Below are positions 8,260 to 16,157 of a stretch of 39,619 nucleotides of DNA, in pieces. The notes under the pieces are model-generated. The model did no database searches, was not told where the DNA came from, and worked only from the letters and a program-made list of their open reading frames with translations. The stretch is taken from positions 74,896 to 114,514 of the forward strand of contig CAINUX010000022.1 in the NCBI GenBank assembly GCA_903853895.1, written 5' to 3'. Source of the DNA: an uncultured beta proteobacterium. GTDB taxonomy: Bacteria; Pseudomonadota; Gammaproteobacteria; Burkholderiales; Burkholderiaceae_C. Position 1 is the stretch's first letter, and each line of letters starts with the position of its first letter. A program made the position numbers and the translations under genes.

Positions 8260-9330
8260 ATGACCAATATGGCGCCTCTTGTTTCCCGCTTCCTCCGTCT
8301 GGTTCGTGGCTTGGTCATCGTTCTGATCCTGCCTGCAGGCGCCGGTGCGCTGGCGCAGGACACGCTACGGGTACTCACCTGGCCAGGTTATGCGGACCCC
8401 GATCTGGTCAAGCTTTTTGAACAGCGCACCGGCAGCAAGGTCGAAGTCACCTTCATCGATTCCGATGAAGTCATGTGGCAGAAACTCAAGCAGAACAAGG
8501 CGGAAGACTTCGACGTTTTTGCCGTCAACACCGCCGAACTGCAGCGATACATCCAGGCGGGACTCGTGGTGCCAGTCAACACCGGTGCCATCCCCAATAT
8601 CGCGAAGCAGCTGCCGCGCTTCAAAGACCTCAAGGCCATACCAGGCCTGGTGCATGACAACAAGGTATTTGCCATCCCCTACACCTATGCGGAAATGGGG
8701 TTGATCTACGACCGAAAGCAAATCAAGGAGCCGCCCACATCCATACGCGCCCTGTGGGATCCCCGCTACCGTGGAAGGGTACTGCTGTACAACGGCGGCT
8801 CGCACAATTTTTCACTTGCGGCACAGGTTCTGGGCGACGCGACGCCTTTCCGGATCGACAACAAGGAATGGCCCGCTGCCGTCGAGCAGTTGATCAACCT
8901 GCGTCGCAACGCGCAAGGTTTTTACAACCAGCCCGAAGAATCGGTGGAGATGTTCAAAGCAGGTGGCACGGCATTGATGTTTGCCAACTACGGTTCCCAG
9001 CAAGTGCAATTGTTGAAAGCTGCGGGACTGGAAGTTGGATACGCGATGCCAAAAGAAGGGGCCCTGGCCTGGCTCGATTGCTGGGCAATTACCCGTAGCA
9101 ACCGTAACGCGAAACTTGCACACGCCTGGATAGACTACCTCCTGGAACCCCAGCCCTCAAACGCGCTGGTCACGCGACAGGGCCTGGCCAACACTACCTC
9201 CGAGTCGCAGACTTTACGCCACCAGGATAGGCTTCAATGGCTGGAACCCGTTGAAGATGTTGATCGCAGAAGCATGCTATGGGAGCGTATTCTTTCGGGT
9301 GATCGTGCCAAGAAAGTCCTGGCCCCATGA
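8260..9330 (+). CDS. Periplasmic solute-binding protein, PotD/PotF-like
   Basis: This 356-residue protein belongs to the family that binds spermidine, putrescine or related ligands in the periplasm. ATG 8260 gives an N-terminal signal peptide with a hydrophobic core (LVIVLILPAGAGALA), likely cut before QDTLRV. After it come typical family segments: LTWPGYADPDLVKLFEQRTG, DFDVFAVNTAELQRYIQAG, FAIPYTYAEMGLIYDRK and the C-terminal AKLAHAWIDYLLEP. No ABC permease or ATPase gene adjoins it. Instead its stop overlaps (ATGA) the start of a membrane diguanylate cyclase, so it more likely acts as a sensory ligand carrier than in uptake. The ligand is unproven. The frame is open well upstream, but only this start gives a signal peptide. 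Confidence 0.85.
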   Translation: MTNMAPLVSRFLRLVRGLVIVLILPAGAGALAQDTLRVLTWPGYADPDLVKLFEQRTGSKVEVTFIDSDEVMWQKLKQNKAEDFDVFAVNTAELQRYIQAGLVVPVNTGAIPNIAKQLPRFKDLKAIPGLVHDNKVFAIPYTYAEMGLIYDRKQIKEPPTSIRALWDPRYRGRVLLYNGGSHNFSLAAQVLGDATPFRIDNKEWPAAVEQLINLRRNAQGFYNQPEESVEMFKAGGTALMFANYGSQQVQLLKAAGLEVGYAMPKEGALAWLDCWAITRSNRNAKLAHAWIDYLLEPQPSNALVTRQGLANTTSESQTLRHQDRLQWLEPVEDVDRRSMLWERILSGDRAKKVLAP

Positions 9331-11063
9331 AACTCGGCATTGCGGTCAAACTCGGGCTGCTATTGGCGATGGTGGGCGTCCTGGCGTCGGGGGTCACAGG
9401 GTTTTATGCCTACCAGGCCAGCCGCAGTCTGCTGGTGCAGTCCGCCAAGGCCGAGCTGCTGACGACGACCAAAGTCTTGACCCGGCGTATCACCCTGAGC
9501 CGCGAGGAGGTTTCGCGCAATCTGCAGCTGCTCGCCGGGCACCCCGCGGCGGCATCGGCGGCACAGGGCCGATCGCTGGCGGACGAAGACCAAATGGGCA
9601 CGCTCATGGAACAAATGATGCTTGCCAATCCAAGTTATTTTCAGATCCGGCTTATTTCCGCCAGTGACAGCGGGCTGGAGCGGGTGCGCGTTGATCGCGC
9701 GGAGGATCGCATGGTGCGGGTCCGCGGAGACGATTTGCAGGAGAAAGGCCACTTCTCCTATGTCTCCAGTACCTTAAAGCTGGCTACCGGAGCCACGTTC
9801 CTGTCGCGTCTGGTCATCAACCACGAGCGCGGTGCACATGCCGGGCTGGACCAACCCTCCGTCATACTGGCCACGCCCGTTCAGGACCCACAGGGCAAGA
9901 CCGTGGGGGTCGTAGTCATCAATCTTGACCTCAATGGTGTCTTTGCCTCCCTGAGGGCAGATCTGCCGAAGGACTACCAGTTGTTCATGGCGAATCGCAA
10001 TGGCGACTATGTCATCCATCCAGACCCTTCCCAGGCCTTTGGCTTTGACAAGGGCCGGCGCGTGTTCGTGCAAGAGGAATTTGAAGCAACCGCTGCACTG
10101 ATGGAGGGCCGCGCCAGCAGTGTGGTGACCGAGGTGCAGACCGGCAAGTACGCCAACGCGCCCGTCGTAGCGGCATTTGTAGGCCGCGTCGTCAAGATCA
10201 GCAGCGATGAGGACCGCCTCATCGTGGGGCTGGCGCAGCCACTGGCGCTTGTGCTCGAACAGGCCGACAGACTGGGAGGGGTCATACTGCAACTGGTCAT
10301 CGGTCTGGGCGCCGCCTGTGTTCTGTTGGCAGCGATCGTGGCACGTGCAGTTACACGCCCTATCAACTCGATGAGTACGGCAGTCCAGCGCTTCGCCAAT
10401 GGGCACCAGGTGGCAAAGCTGGCAATCGACAGGCAGGATGAAATTGGTGTTCTTGCCCGCAGTTTTGACACGATGCAAAACGAAATCCGTCAGCAACTCG
10501 CCGCGCTGCACGAGAATCGCCTGGAACTTGAACACCTGGCCCGCCACGACGCGCTGACCGGCCTGCCCAACCGGCGCGCCTTTCAGGAGCGACTGGACCA
10601 TGCCGTGGCCCGCGCGCAGCGCAGCAAGCAACGTTTTGCGTTGCTGTTCATTGATGTCGACAATTTCAAAACCATCAACGACCGTTGGGGCCACGACGGC
10701 GGCGACGCAGTTCTCAAAATCGTGGCGCTGCGCCTGAATGCGACCACCCGCAAAGCCGATGCCGTTGCACGCATGGGAGGGGACGAATTTGTGGTGCTAC
10801 TGGACAACCCGGCTCACCGCGAAGACATCACCGCCATTGCTGAAAAGCTGCTGGAAAGTGTTCGCTCCCCCATTCTCCACAACGGTCAGGAACTGCAGGT
10901 CGGCTTCAGTATCGGAATCAGCCAGTTCCCCGACGATGGCCGAACGGCGGCAGAACTCATGGCCCGTGCCGACCACGCCATGTACGACGCCAAGGCAGCC
11001 GGCCGCAACGGATTCCGTTTTTCGTCCATCAAAGGCACGCCCAGCAGCCCGACACCACTTTAG
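9327..11063 (+). CDS. Membrane diguanylate cyclase with periplasmic sensor and HAMP domains
   Basis: This 578-residue protein makes cyclic di-GMP from GTP in response to a periplasmic signal. A first membrane helix (about residues 7-29) is followed by a periplasmic region (40-315) resembling a double Cache sensor, with GVVVINLDLNGVFASL and DYVIHPDPSQAFGFD. Then come a second membrane helix (319-339), a HAMP domain (340-395) with the RPI and DEIGVLARSFDTM signatures, and a GGDEF domain. The active-site GGDEF is intact at 484-488, and the inhibitory I-site RxxD is at 475-478 (RKAD), five residues upstream, so product feedback is expected. There is no EAL domain. It overlaps the upstream binding-protein gene by four bases. 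Confidence 0.93.
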   Translation: MKLGIAVKLGLLLAMVGVLASGVTGFYAYQASRSLLVQSAKAELLTTTKVLTRRITLSREEVSRNLQLLAGHPAAASAAQGRSLADEDQMGTLMEQMMLANPSYFQIRLISASDSGLERVRVDRAEDRMVRVRGDDLQEKGHFSYVSSTLKLATGATFLSRLVINHERGAHAGLDQPSVILATPVQDPQGKTVGVVVINLDLNGVFASLRADLPKDYQLFMANRNGDYVIHPDPSQAFGFDKGRRVFVQEEFEATAALMEGRASSVVTEVQTGKYANAPVVAAFVGRVVKISSDEDRLIVGLAQPLALVLEQADRLGGVILQLVIGLGAACVLLAAIVARAVTRPINSMSTAVQRFANGHQVAKLAIDRQDEIGVLARSFDTMQNEIRQQLAALHENRLELEHLARHDALTGLPNRRAFQERLDHAVARAQRSKQRFALLFIDVDNFKTINDRWGHDGGDAVLKIVALRLNATTRKADAVARMGGDEFVVLLDNPAHREDITAIAEKLLESVRSPILHNGQELQVGFSIGISQFPDDGRTAAELMARADHAMYDAKAAGRNGFRFSSIKGTPSSPTPL

Positions 11064-11086
11064 AAGGCTTCGCTTGTGGGTACAAT
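11059..11086 (+). promoter_or_regulatory. ffs: Putative sigma-70 promoter of ffs
   Basis: A -10 box TACAAT lies at 11081-11086 with a weak -35, TTTAGA (11059-11064), 16 bp upstream. Transcription would begin near 11093, at the predicted 5' end of the SRP RNA. The -35 overlaps the stop codon of the diguanylate cyclase gene. The second, partial ffs copy at 22292 has no such upstream sequence. Confidence 0.5.
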
Positions 11087-11091
11087 TCAGG

Positions 11092-11190
11092 CTGACGGGC
11101 CTTCCCACATGGTGAAGCGGCCAACCGGGTCAGGTGGGGAACCAAGCAGCCCTAACTGTGGAGCCAGTGCTGGGGTCAAGGCTCGTCAAC
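11092..11190 (+). ncRNA. ffs: Signal recognition particle RNA (4.5S RNA)
   Basis: This is the small bacterial SRP RNA that binds Ffh and directs membrane proteins to the translocon. The conserved apical region GGGTCAGGTGGGGAACCAAGCAGCCC contains the GGAA tetraloop closed by GG/CC and the asymmetric-loop bases AAGCAGCC. The terminal stem pairs GACGGGCCTT (11094-11103) with AAGGCTCGTC (11178-11187), with a single G-U pair. The 5' arm is unique to this copy, whereas everything from 11117 onward is duplicated at 22292-22371. This is therefore the functional gene, and its 3' part was regenerated by integration of the island. Confidence 0.92.
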
Positions 11191-11196
11191 CTCATT
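11117..11196 (+). repeat. attL: 80-bp direct repeat (3' part of ffs)
   Basis: These 80 bases are identical, without mismatch or gap, to 22292-22371 in the same orientation. They span the apical loop and the whole 3' strand of the SRP RNA. The bases before (A here, G there) and after (T here, C there) differ, which sets the limits. The perfect identity and an integrase gene 115 bp downstream identify them as the attachment-site duplication of the island. The crossover position inside the repeat cannot be read from sequence. Confidence 0.93.
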
Positions 11197-11198
11197 TT

Positions 11199-11255
11199 AA
11201 AAGCTGTTTGCAATCAAGGACTTAGGTCCAAGAGACACCAAAAAACAGCCTTTTG
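11199..11255 (+). terminator. Hairpin after ffs that may act as terminator or element-end structure
   Basis: AAAAGCTGTTT (11199-11209) pairs with AAACAGCCTTTT (11243-11254) with one bulged base, and an inner stem GGAC/GTCC (11218-11229) fills the loop. The 3' arm ends in a short T run. It is element DNA, just inside attL, and may replace the original ffs terminator that integration moved 11 kb away. The long loop makes it an atypical intrinsic terminator. Confidence 0.4.
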
Positions 11256-11276
11256 TAACACCTAGCTGTAACACCT
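11254..11276 (+). repeat. Putative integrase arm sites, left end
   Basis: TGTAACACCT occurs at 11254-11263 and again at 11267-11276, a direct repeat with a 13-bp period. The same arrangement with TGTAACAGGT occurs near the right end at 22117-22139. Paired direct repeats close to both att sites are what tyrosine integrases of the lambda/P4 type use as arm-binding sites. The core TGTAACA is common to all four copies. Assignment is by position and pattern only. Confidence 0.6.
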
Positions 11277-11310
11277 TGGGATCACGTTGTTCAACCAACG
11301 TGGGGTCCAC

Positions 11311-12522
11311 ATGGCTGTTTTGACAGGTCTATTTCAACGCGGGTCAACCTATTACCTGCGCGTTGTGCTACCCAATAACCACCCGCTGAAGTCCAAGTAC
11401 AAGAACGGTGAATTCGTAACCTCGTTGGGTCGGTGCAGTCGCAGAGAGGCGGCAACTCTGGGCACTATCAAACGTGCTGAGGTCTTGAGAGGTCACACAG
11501 TTGCCACCAACAGTACGCCCGTACAGGTCTTAAAGTCGCCACCAACAGGTCCAGTCCTTCGGGACATTTACACCCGGTGGAAGGCAAGCAAGCCACGCTC
11601 TACCGACTCTCTCAACAATTGCCTTCGCTCGGTCACCCTTTGCGAGGAATTCACCGGAAACCCGCCTATCACTCAGTTGACCCGCGAACAAGGTGATGGA
11701 TTTCGCACATGGCTACAGCACCCAGACCGGAAGACCACCAGCAAGACCGCACGTGATCGCCTTACGTGGGTTAAGTCTGTTCTGAAGTTTGCAGCCCGTG
11801 ACCTTGGACTGATTGATCGGAACCCTTGGGAGGGACTCGACATTGCATTCAAGACCACCAACAAACGCAGACCATGGACTGACGGTGAACTAAAAACCTT
11901 TTTCACCCAACCCCTGCACACCGCCTACAAGTTGCCCACAGACAAAAAGGCCGGTGCCGATGCCGCTTACTGGATACCCGTGCTAGGACTTTACACCGGG
12001 GCACGAGTCGGAGAGCTGGCGCAGCTTCGGGTCGCTGACGTAGACGAAACCGGGGAATTTCCTGTCCTTTCGATAACTGATGAAGGTGAAGGCCAGTCGG
12101 TCAAGTCTCAGGCTGGGGTACGTAAAGTGCCACTACACGACGAACTGGTACGACTGGGCTTCCTTGACTATGTAGGAACCCTCAGAGAGCGGAAGGAAGA
12201 CCTTCTGTGGCCGCTACTGGTCACACGTGAAGGCAAACCCGGCGGATATTTCAGTCAGTGGTTCGGAACCTATCGCCGTTCCCTCGGGTTTGGTATGTAT
12301 CCTGATTTCCACTGCCTGCGCCACACTGTTCGCAGTCAGTTGGCAGAGGCCGAGATTGCAGAACAGGTAATGGACAATCTTGTAGGCCATGAAATCAAAG
12401 GGAGCACCGGGGCGAAGGTCTACACCCACCGAACTCTCAAGACACTGAAAAAGGCGATAGACGTATTGCAGCACCCTGCCCTATCTGTGTCACGTACTTG
12501 GCACCATCCGTCGTGGGGTTAG
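11311..12522 (+). CDS. int: Tyrosine site-specific integrase
   Basis: This 403-residue phage-type integrase is the likely enzyme for insertion into ffs. The start ATG at 11311 follows GGGG at about 7 bases; a TTG 24 bp earlier is in frame. The N-terminal 70 residues (LTGLFQRGSTYYLRVVLP) look like an arm-binding domain. A core-binding SAM-like domain follows (TDSLNNCLRSVTLCEEFTG). The catalytic set is complete: Arg232 (TGARVGELAQL), His334 and Arg337 (HCLRHT), His360 (VGHEIKGSTG) and Tyr371 (VYTHR). It lies next to attL and points into the element, the usual arrangement. The recombination partner or directionality factor may be the AlpA-like gene downstream. Confidence 0.95.
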   Translation: MAVLTGLFQRGSTYYLRVVLPNNHPLKSKYKNGEFVTSLGRCSRREAATLGTIKRAEVLRGHTVATNSTPVQVLKSPPTGPVLRDIYTRWKASKPRSTDSLNNCLRSVTLCEEFTGNPPITQLTREQGDGFRTWLQHPDRKTTSKTARDRLTWVKSVLKFAARDLGLIDRNPWEGLDIAFKTTNKRRPWTDGELKTFFTQPLHTAYKLPTDKKAGADAAYWIPVLGLYTGARVGELAQLRVADVDETGEFPVLSITDEGEGQSVKSQAGVRKVPLHDELVRLGFLDYVGTLRERKEDLLWPLLVTREGKPGGYFSQWFGTYRRSLGFGMYPDFHCLRHTVRSQLAEAEIAEQVMDNLVGHEIKGSTGAKVYTHRTLKTLKKAIDVLQHPALSVSRTWHHPSWG

Positions 12523-12785
12523 TGATCTTCTGGCGGCTGGTCGCTCATTGCAACATTGCCATGCCGCAATCGAACGAATCGGTCTTGACAAACTGCATAC
12601 TCGTGTAATCAAGAGCAACCGTCAGCGGTGAAACCCGGATAAGATTGGGCTGATCCCAAACTCAAAGGACTGAAGTCGATTTCTGCAGGTGACTGCTTGA
12701 ATCGTCAGGGATTGGCAAATGCATTGTCAATCATATTCAGTCAAGGCGGGAAGCTGCATCTTCTAGCTACAACTAGGAGTACTGC

Positions 12786-13022
12786 ATGGCAGACACCGTC
12801 AATCAAAGCAAACCCAATATCGGGCACTCTAAGTCCTTACCGCGTCCCGATCTAAATGCTCCCGGAAGGCTTCGCATTGGTCACCTTATGACCTTGTACG
12901 GGCTATCCCATTCCACCTTCTATGAACACCGGAAAAGGCTGTTGTTGCCCCCCCCGGACGGATCAGTCGCTGGTCGCCCTTACTGGCGAACCGAGACGAT
13001 TAAAGCGGACTTAGAAAAGTAA
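12786..13022 (+). CDS. AlpA/excisionase-like small DNA-binding protein
   Basis: This is a 78-residue protein with a MerR/AlpA-type helix-turn-helix: IGHLMTLYGLSHSTFYEHRKR, followed by the wing-like LPPPDGSVAGRPYWRTETIKADLEK that ends the domain. A good ribosome binding site, AGGAG, is 7 bases before the ATG. AlpA-family proteins in P4-like satellites and islands activate integrase or act as recombination directionality factors. Its position between integrase and primase matches that role. Its binding sites cannot be read off, although the dyads at 15246-15389 are candidates. The 264 bp before it hold no convincing gene. Confidence 0.8.
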   Translation: MADTVNQSKPNIGHSKSLPRPDLNAPGRLRIGHLMTLYGLSHSTFYEHRKRLLLPPPDGSVAGRPYWRTETIKADLEK

Positions 13023-13192
13023 GACCGTCACAGCGATTCGCTATACGAAAGACTTGTGGAAATGCTCCACATTGCTTGAGGATGGCGACTCGTTCGCAAG
13101 CCTGCTATTCATGCCCCTAATTGGGCCGCGAGTGGCTGCAACTCTGGACCCCTGCCCCTTAGGCGTCCATCTCAAATAACGCAACAAATGAA

Positions 13193-13222
13193 AAAGCCAC
13201 ACGGCGGCAACCAAGTGGCTTT
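13193..13222 (+). promoter_or_regulatory. Hairpin just before the primase ribosome binding site
   Basis: AAAGCCAC (13193-13200) pairs with GTGGCTTT (13215-13222) around a 14-base loop. The purine-rich GGAAGGAAG ribosome binding site of the primase gene begins immediately after the stem. There is no T run, so this is more likely an mRNA structure affecting translation or stability than a terminator. It could also simply separate the alpA and primase transcripts. Confidence 0.4.
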
Positions 13223-13236
13223 GGAAGGAAGATCAA

Positions 13237-15213
13237 ATGAGCATCCATTTTATTAAGAACACGGCCTCCGAGCCAGAGAAAATTGTCGGCCTTCAACTGG
13301 CTGAGAATCAAGATCAAGATCAAGATCATCAAGTCTTCAAGTCCGTGGAGAGTTATCAAAAGCACGACTTGCGCGTCTTACCATTGAACCGTAACACCGG
13401 GTTTTGTTGGTTAAAAAAAGATCAACAGCAGGCTTTCAGTTGTTCACCTGAAAACATTTTCAAAGAGTTCAAGGGCATGGACGTTGGTCTGGATTTGCAA
13501 GGAAGCGGAATCGTTGGTATCGACGTTGATTGTGCAGAAGTAGTGCCATTTCTTCAGAAGTGGCTACCACCGACCTGTACTGTTGGGCGCGAAGGCAAAC
13601 CCACTTCATGGATGTTTTACCGATTGAACGGGACGGTTCCAAAGAACATGTCTTTCCATGATTTTGGTAAGGACGGAAAGACGAGTGGCGAATTGGGCGG
13701 GATCAAAGTTAACGCCATAGTGCCACTGCCACCGTCTCGCCACAGGAAAACACAAATGCCACTGCTGTGGACAACCGGTGACGAACCCACGGCAATTGAG
13801 TCCAAACTGTTCATGGCAGTTGCCAGCAAATGTTTTGCTCTGGCGTTGATTGCCCGGCATTGGCCGGGGCCGGGTAACAGACATGAACCTACGCTTGCCT
13901 TGGCCGGTACCTTTGCTAAAGCCGGTTGGTCCCTTGACGAGGCAAAGGAAGCGGTTCGATTACTGGTATCCGCTACCGGCGACCACAAGCTGGATGATCG
14001 CCTAATCGAGGTCAAGTCAACCTATGACCATTTTCAGAAGAATGAGTTCACAACGGGTCTGCCGAGTTTGGTGAAATTGCTTGAATCGGCCATAAGCGGA
14101 CCGACAAATTTGGAGCAGACACTCCGCGATTGGCTTGGTTTCAACGCCACAGAAAAATCAGATGAAACCATTGGAGCAGACGACGGTCACATTTTTCCAT
14201 TGTCCAAATACGCGCTGACGCTGGGTGAGTTGATGGCGAAAGAGTTGCCAGAACAGCAGTTCATTGTCCATCCATGGCTACCGACTCAGGCGTTGATCAT
14301 GGTTTACGCGGCCAGAGGTGTGGGCAAGACTTGGGTAGCCTTGGAGATGGCAATCAGTATCGCCATTGGGCGGGACTTCCTTGCGTGGCCCGTACCGAAG
14401 CCCCGGCGGGTACTTTTCATAGACGGTGAAATGCCCCTTGCGAGTCTTCAGTTCAGACTTAGGAGTCTTCTGGGTAGCACTCCGTTGCCCGATGGCTTAA
14501 CACTCATATCGAGTACGTTGCTATGGCAGGACAGCGCACCATTGAACATCAGCCAACCCAAACAGCAACTCCGGGTAGATGCTCTGCTAAACGAAATGAA
14601 ATCGAAAGGAAAGGAACCGGACCTAATCATCCTTGATAACCTTTCCTCGCTCGTCACCGGCATTGATGAGAACTCCAACTCTGATCTTGATCAGTTTCTT
14701 CAATGGCTGGTGAAACTGCGCAGTCAGGGCTACGCGGTCATGGCAGTTCATCACGCTGGCAAGAATGGTGACCAGCGCGGAGGATCAAGGCGGGAGGACT
14801 TGTTGGATACCGTTGTGAAACTTGAAAAACGCGAGGCTCTTAATTTGGCTGTCGCTGAAGGAGCGTGTTTTGACATTAAATTTACCAAGCTGCGCGGGGA
14901 GCATCCGAAGCCCATAAGCCTTGTAGCGGCCCTGACAACAAATGAAAAAGGGCACCTATTTTGGAAGCACGAGGAGGATCAGAAGTTACCGGCCTACATG
15001 AAGGTTATGCAGGGCATCCACGACTACAACCCAACAACGCAGACCGCGTTAGCAGACAAGTTGAAATGCACCCGGCAGCACGTGTCTGAACAAGTGAAAA
15101 TATGCGTTGAAAAGGGTCTGGTCAATAAGCAAGACCTATCGCTGACCCCGAAGGGAGTGGGTGTCATGGCTCCAGTCATTCAAGCGGCAAAGAAGTACGC
15201 AAATAACCTTTAG
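13237..15213 (+). CDS. Primase-polymerase / RepA-like ATPase replication protein
   Basis: This 658-residue replication protein of the element starts at an ATG after GGAAGGAAG. The N-terminal third is a bifunctional primase-polymerase domain: GIDVDC gives Asp96 and Asp98, and PPSRH at 165-169 is the Ser-x-His motif. The middle is a RecA-fold ATPase of the AAA_25/RepA helicase type, with Walker A ARGVGKT (359-365), VLFIDGEMP, Walker B LIILDN (Asp467) and HHAGKNGDQRGGSRREDLLDTV. The C-terminus holds a winged helix (TALADKLKCTRQHVSEQVK). Fusions of this kind start replication of satellites and islands. A hexamer repeat (ATCAAG) near codons 25-31 encodes QDQDQD. Confidence 0.88.
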   Translation: MSIHFIKNTASEPEKIVGLQLAENQDQDQDHQVFKSVESYQKHDLRVLPLNRNTGFCWLKKDQQQAFSCSPENIFKEFKGMDVGLDLQGSGIVGIDVDCAEVVPFLQKWLPPTCTVGREGKPTSWMFYRLNGTVPKNMSFHDFGKDGKTSGELGGIKVNAIVPLPPSRHRKTQMPLLWTTGDEPTAIESKLFMAVASKCFALALIARHWPGPGNRHEPTLALAGTFAKAGWSLDEAKEAVRLLVSATGDHKLDDRLIEVKSTYDHFQKNEFTTGLPSLVKLLESAISGPTNLEQTLRDWLGFNATEKSDETIGADDGHIFPLSKYALTLGELMAKELPEQQFIVHPWLPTQALIMVYAARGVGKTWVALEMAISIAIGRDFLAWPVPKPRRVLFIDGEMPLASLQFRLRSLLGSTPLPDGLTLISSTLLWQDSAPLNISQPKQQLRVDALLNEMKSKGKEPDLIILDNLSSLVTGIDENSNSDLDQFLQWLVKLRSQGYAVMAVHHAGKNGDQRGGSRREDLLDTVVKLEKREALNLAVAEGACFDIKFTKLRGEHPKPISLVAALTTNEKGHLFWKHEEDQKLPAYMKVMQGIHDYNPTTQTALADKLKCTRQHVSEQVKICVEKGLVNKQDLSLTPKGVGVMAPVIQAAKKYANNL

Positions 15214-15245
15214 TCGTGATCGCTAAATGGTTGGCAAACGGGCAA

Positions 15246-15389
15246 TGTCAATCGCTTGACACGAGAGGCTGACAGAGTCCGTAAACCCATGATGGGGACT
15301 GGAATTTCGGGTTGTCAGGTACTTGACACAGCCACTTTACAGGTCATGTCAACCACCACCCTATGTATAGGGTGGTTGACACGTTGACA
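15246..15389 (+). repeat. Cluster of TGTCAA/TTGACA dyads, candidate origin or operator
   Basis: Three inverted repeats share the same half-site. TGTCAATCGCTTGACA (15246-15261) is a perfect 6-4-6 dyad. TGTCAGGTACTTGACA (15313-15328) differs at one position per arm. TGTCAACC (15347-15354) pairs with GGTTGACA (15374-15381) around a 9-bp perfect stem ACCACCCTA/TAGGGTGGT (15355-15376). Another TTGACA is at 15384-15389. The first two dyads are 67 bp apart centre to centre. Their position directly after the primase-ATPase gene suits an iteron-type origin; operator sites for the AlpA-like or HTH protein are the alternative. The 3' hairpin might also terminate primase transcription. Confidence 0.55.
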
Positions 15390-15512
15390 TTAATTTCAGC
15401 CCTTTCTCTTTCGCAATTCAAAGATCAGCAGTCTGCAATTTTCCAGATGAAACCATTTCCTCGGTGGCAGTGACTTCACTAGACTAGTGGCTACATCTCA
15501 GGAGCACCAATC

Positions 15513-15686
15513 ATGCCGACCAACGCCACAAATAAGCAGCCGAACAAATTCACAGGCTTCGCTTACGTCTTCGACACCAGCAGCAGGGGGACTCCTCAAG
15601 AGATACCAAAATTGAAACCCCAACTACAAGCGCCAGCCCCAGCCCAGCGGATTACCCTTCTGCAATCACGAGCGCACCCTGTCTAG
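15513..15686 (+). CDS. Small protein of 57 residues, unknown
   Basis: An ATG at 15513 follows the ribosome binding site AGGAG at 15500-15504, and the frame runs 57 codons to TAG. The product begins MPTNATNKQPNKFTGFAYVF and ends in a Pro/Gln/Ala-rich stretch (KLKPQLQAPAPAQRITLL). I recognise no family. It has no signal peptide or membrane segment. It lies between the dyad cluster and the HTH gene and reads in the same direction. The good ribosome binding site is the main support. The rest of 15214-15731 holds no other gene. Confidence 0.5.
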   Translation: MPTNATNKQPNKFTGFAYVFDTSSRGTPQEIPKLKPQLQAPAPAQRITLLQSRAHPV

Positions 15687-15731
15687 TGCTATCCGGTAAA
15701 TTGAACCCGACAAATTTGAATTCTTTTGAAC

Positions 15732-16157
15732 ATGATCGCGACACCAAATGACTGCCTGACCTTGTCACCAAAGCAGCGGCACGCCGCCGCCTCAATTGCG
15801 TCCGGGCAGTCACAGCGACAAGTGGCAAAGATTTGCGGCGTTAGTCCTCAGACATTAACAGCATGGGTACACAGCCCAGCTTTTTGCGGACATGTCGAGT
15901 CACTGCTTGTCAAGGTGGAGAGGGAGACCCAGCAAGTCCTTCATGGACTGCGTGTACGTGCCGTGGAGACGCTGGCGCAGTTACTGGACAGCGGTAGTCC
16001 GTCAACACGCCTACAGGCCGCAAAACTCGTTTTAGAGGCCACGCATCGGCCATACGACACGTTTTCTGGAACCAGCCCGGCATTGAGTCAACAATCGGCA
16101 CACTTCAGGGAGATGATGGCCGTGATCGAAGGAAAAGCCAATGCTCTACCGCAGTAG
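15732..16157 (+). CDS. HTH protein resembling phage terminase small subunit
   Basis: This 141-residue protein has an N-terminal homeodomain-like helix-turn-helix: LTLSPKQRHAAASIASGQSQRQVAKICGVSPQTLTAWVH, followed by SPAFCGHVE. A helical segment (RVRAVETLAQLLDSG, RLQAAKLVLEATH) completes it. This two-part plan is seen in small terminase-like proteins (phBC6A51-type HTH) of phages and islands, which recognise packaging sites. In satellites such a protein can redirect helper-phage packaging. A general transcription regulator is the alternative. The ATG at 15732 is preferred to the TTG 6 bp earlier. The gene overlaps the next one by 17 bp. Confidence 0.65.
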   Translation: MIATPNDCLTLSPKQRHAAASIASGQSQRQVAKICGVSPQTLTAWVHSPAFCGHVESLLVKVERETQQVLHGLRVRAVETLAQLLDSGSPSTRLQAAKLVLEATHRPYDTFSGTSPALSQQSAHFREMMAVIEGKANALPQ

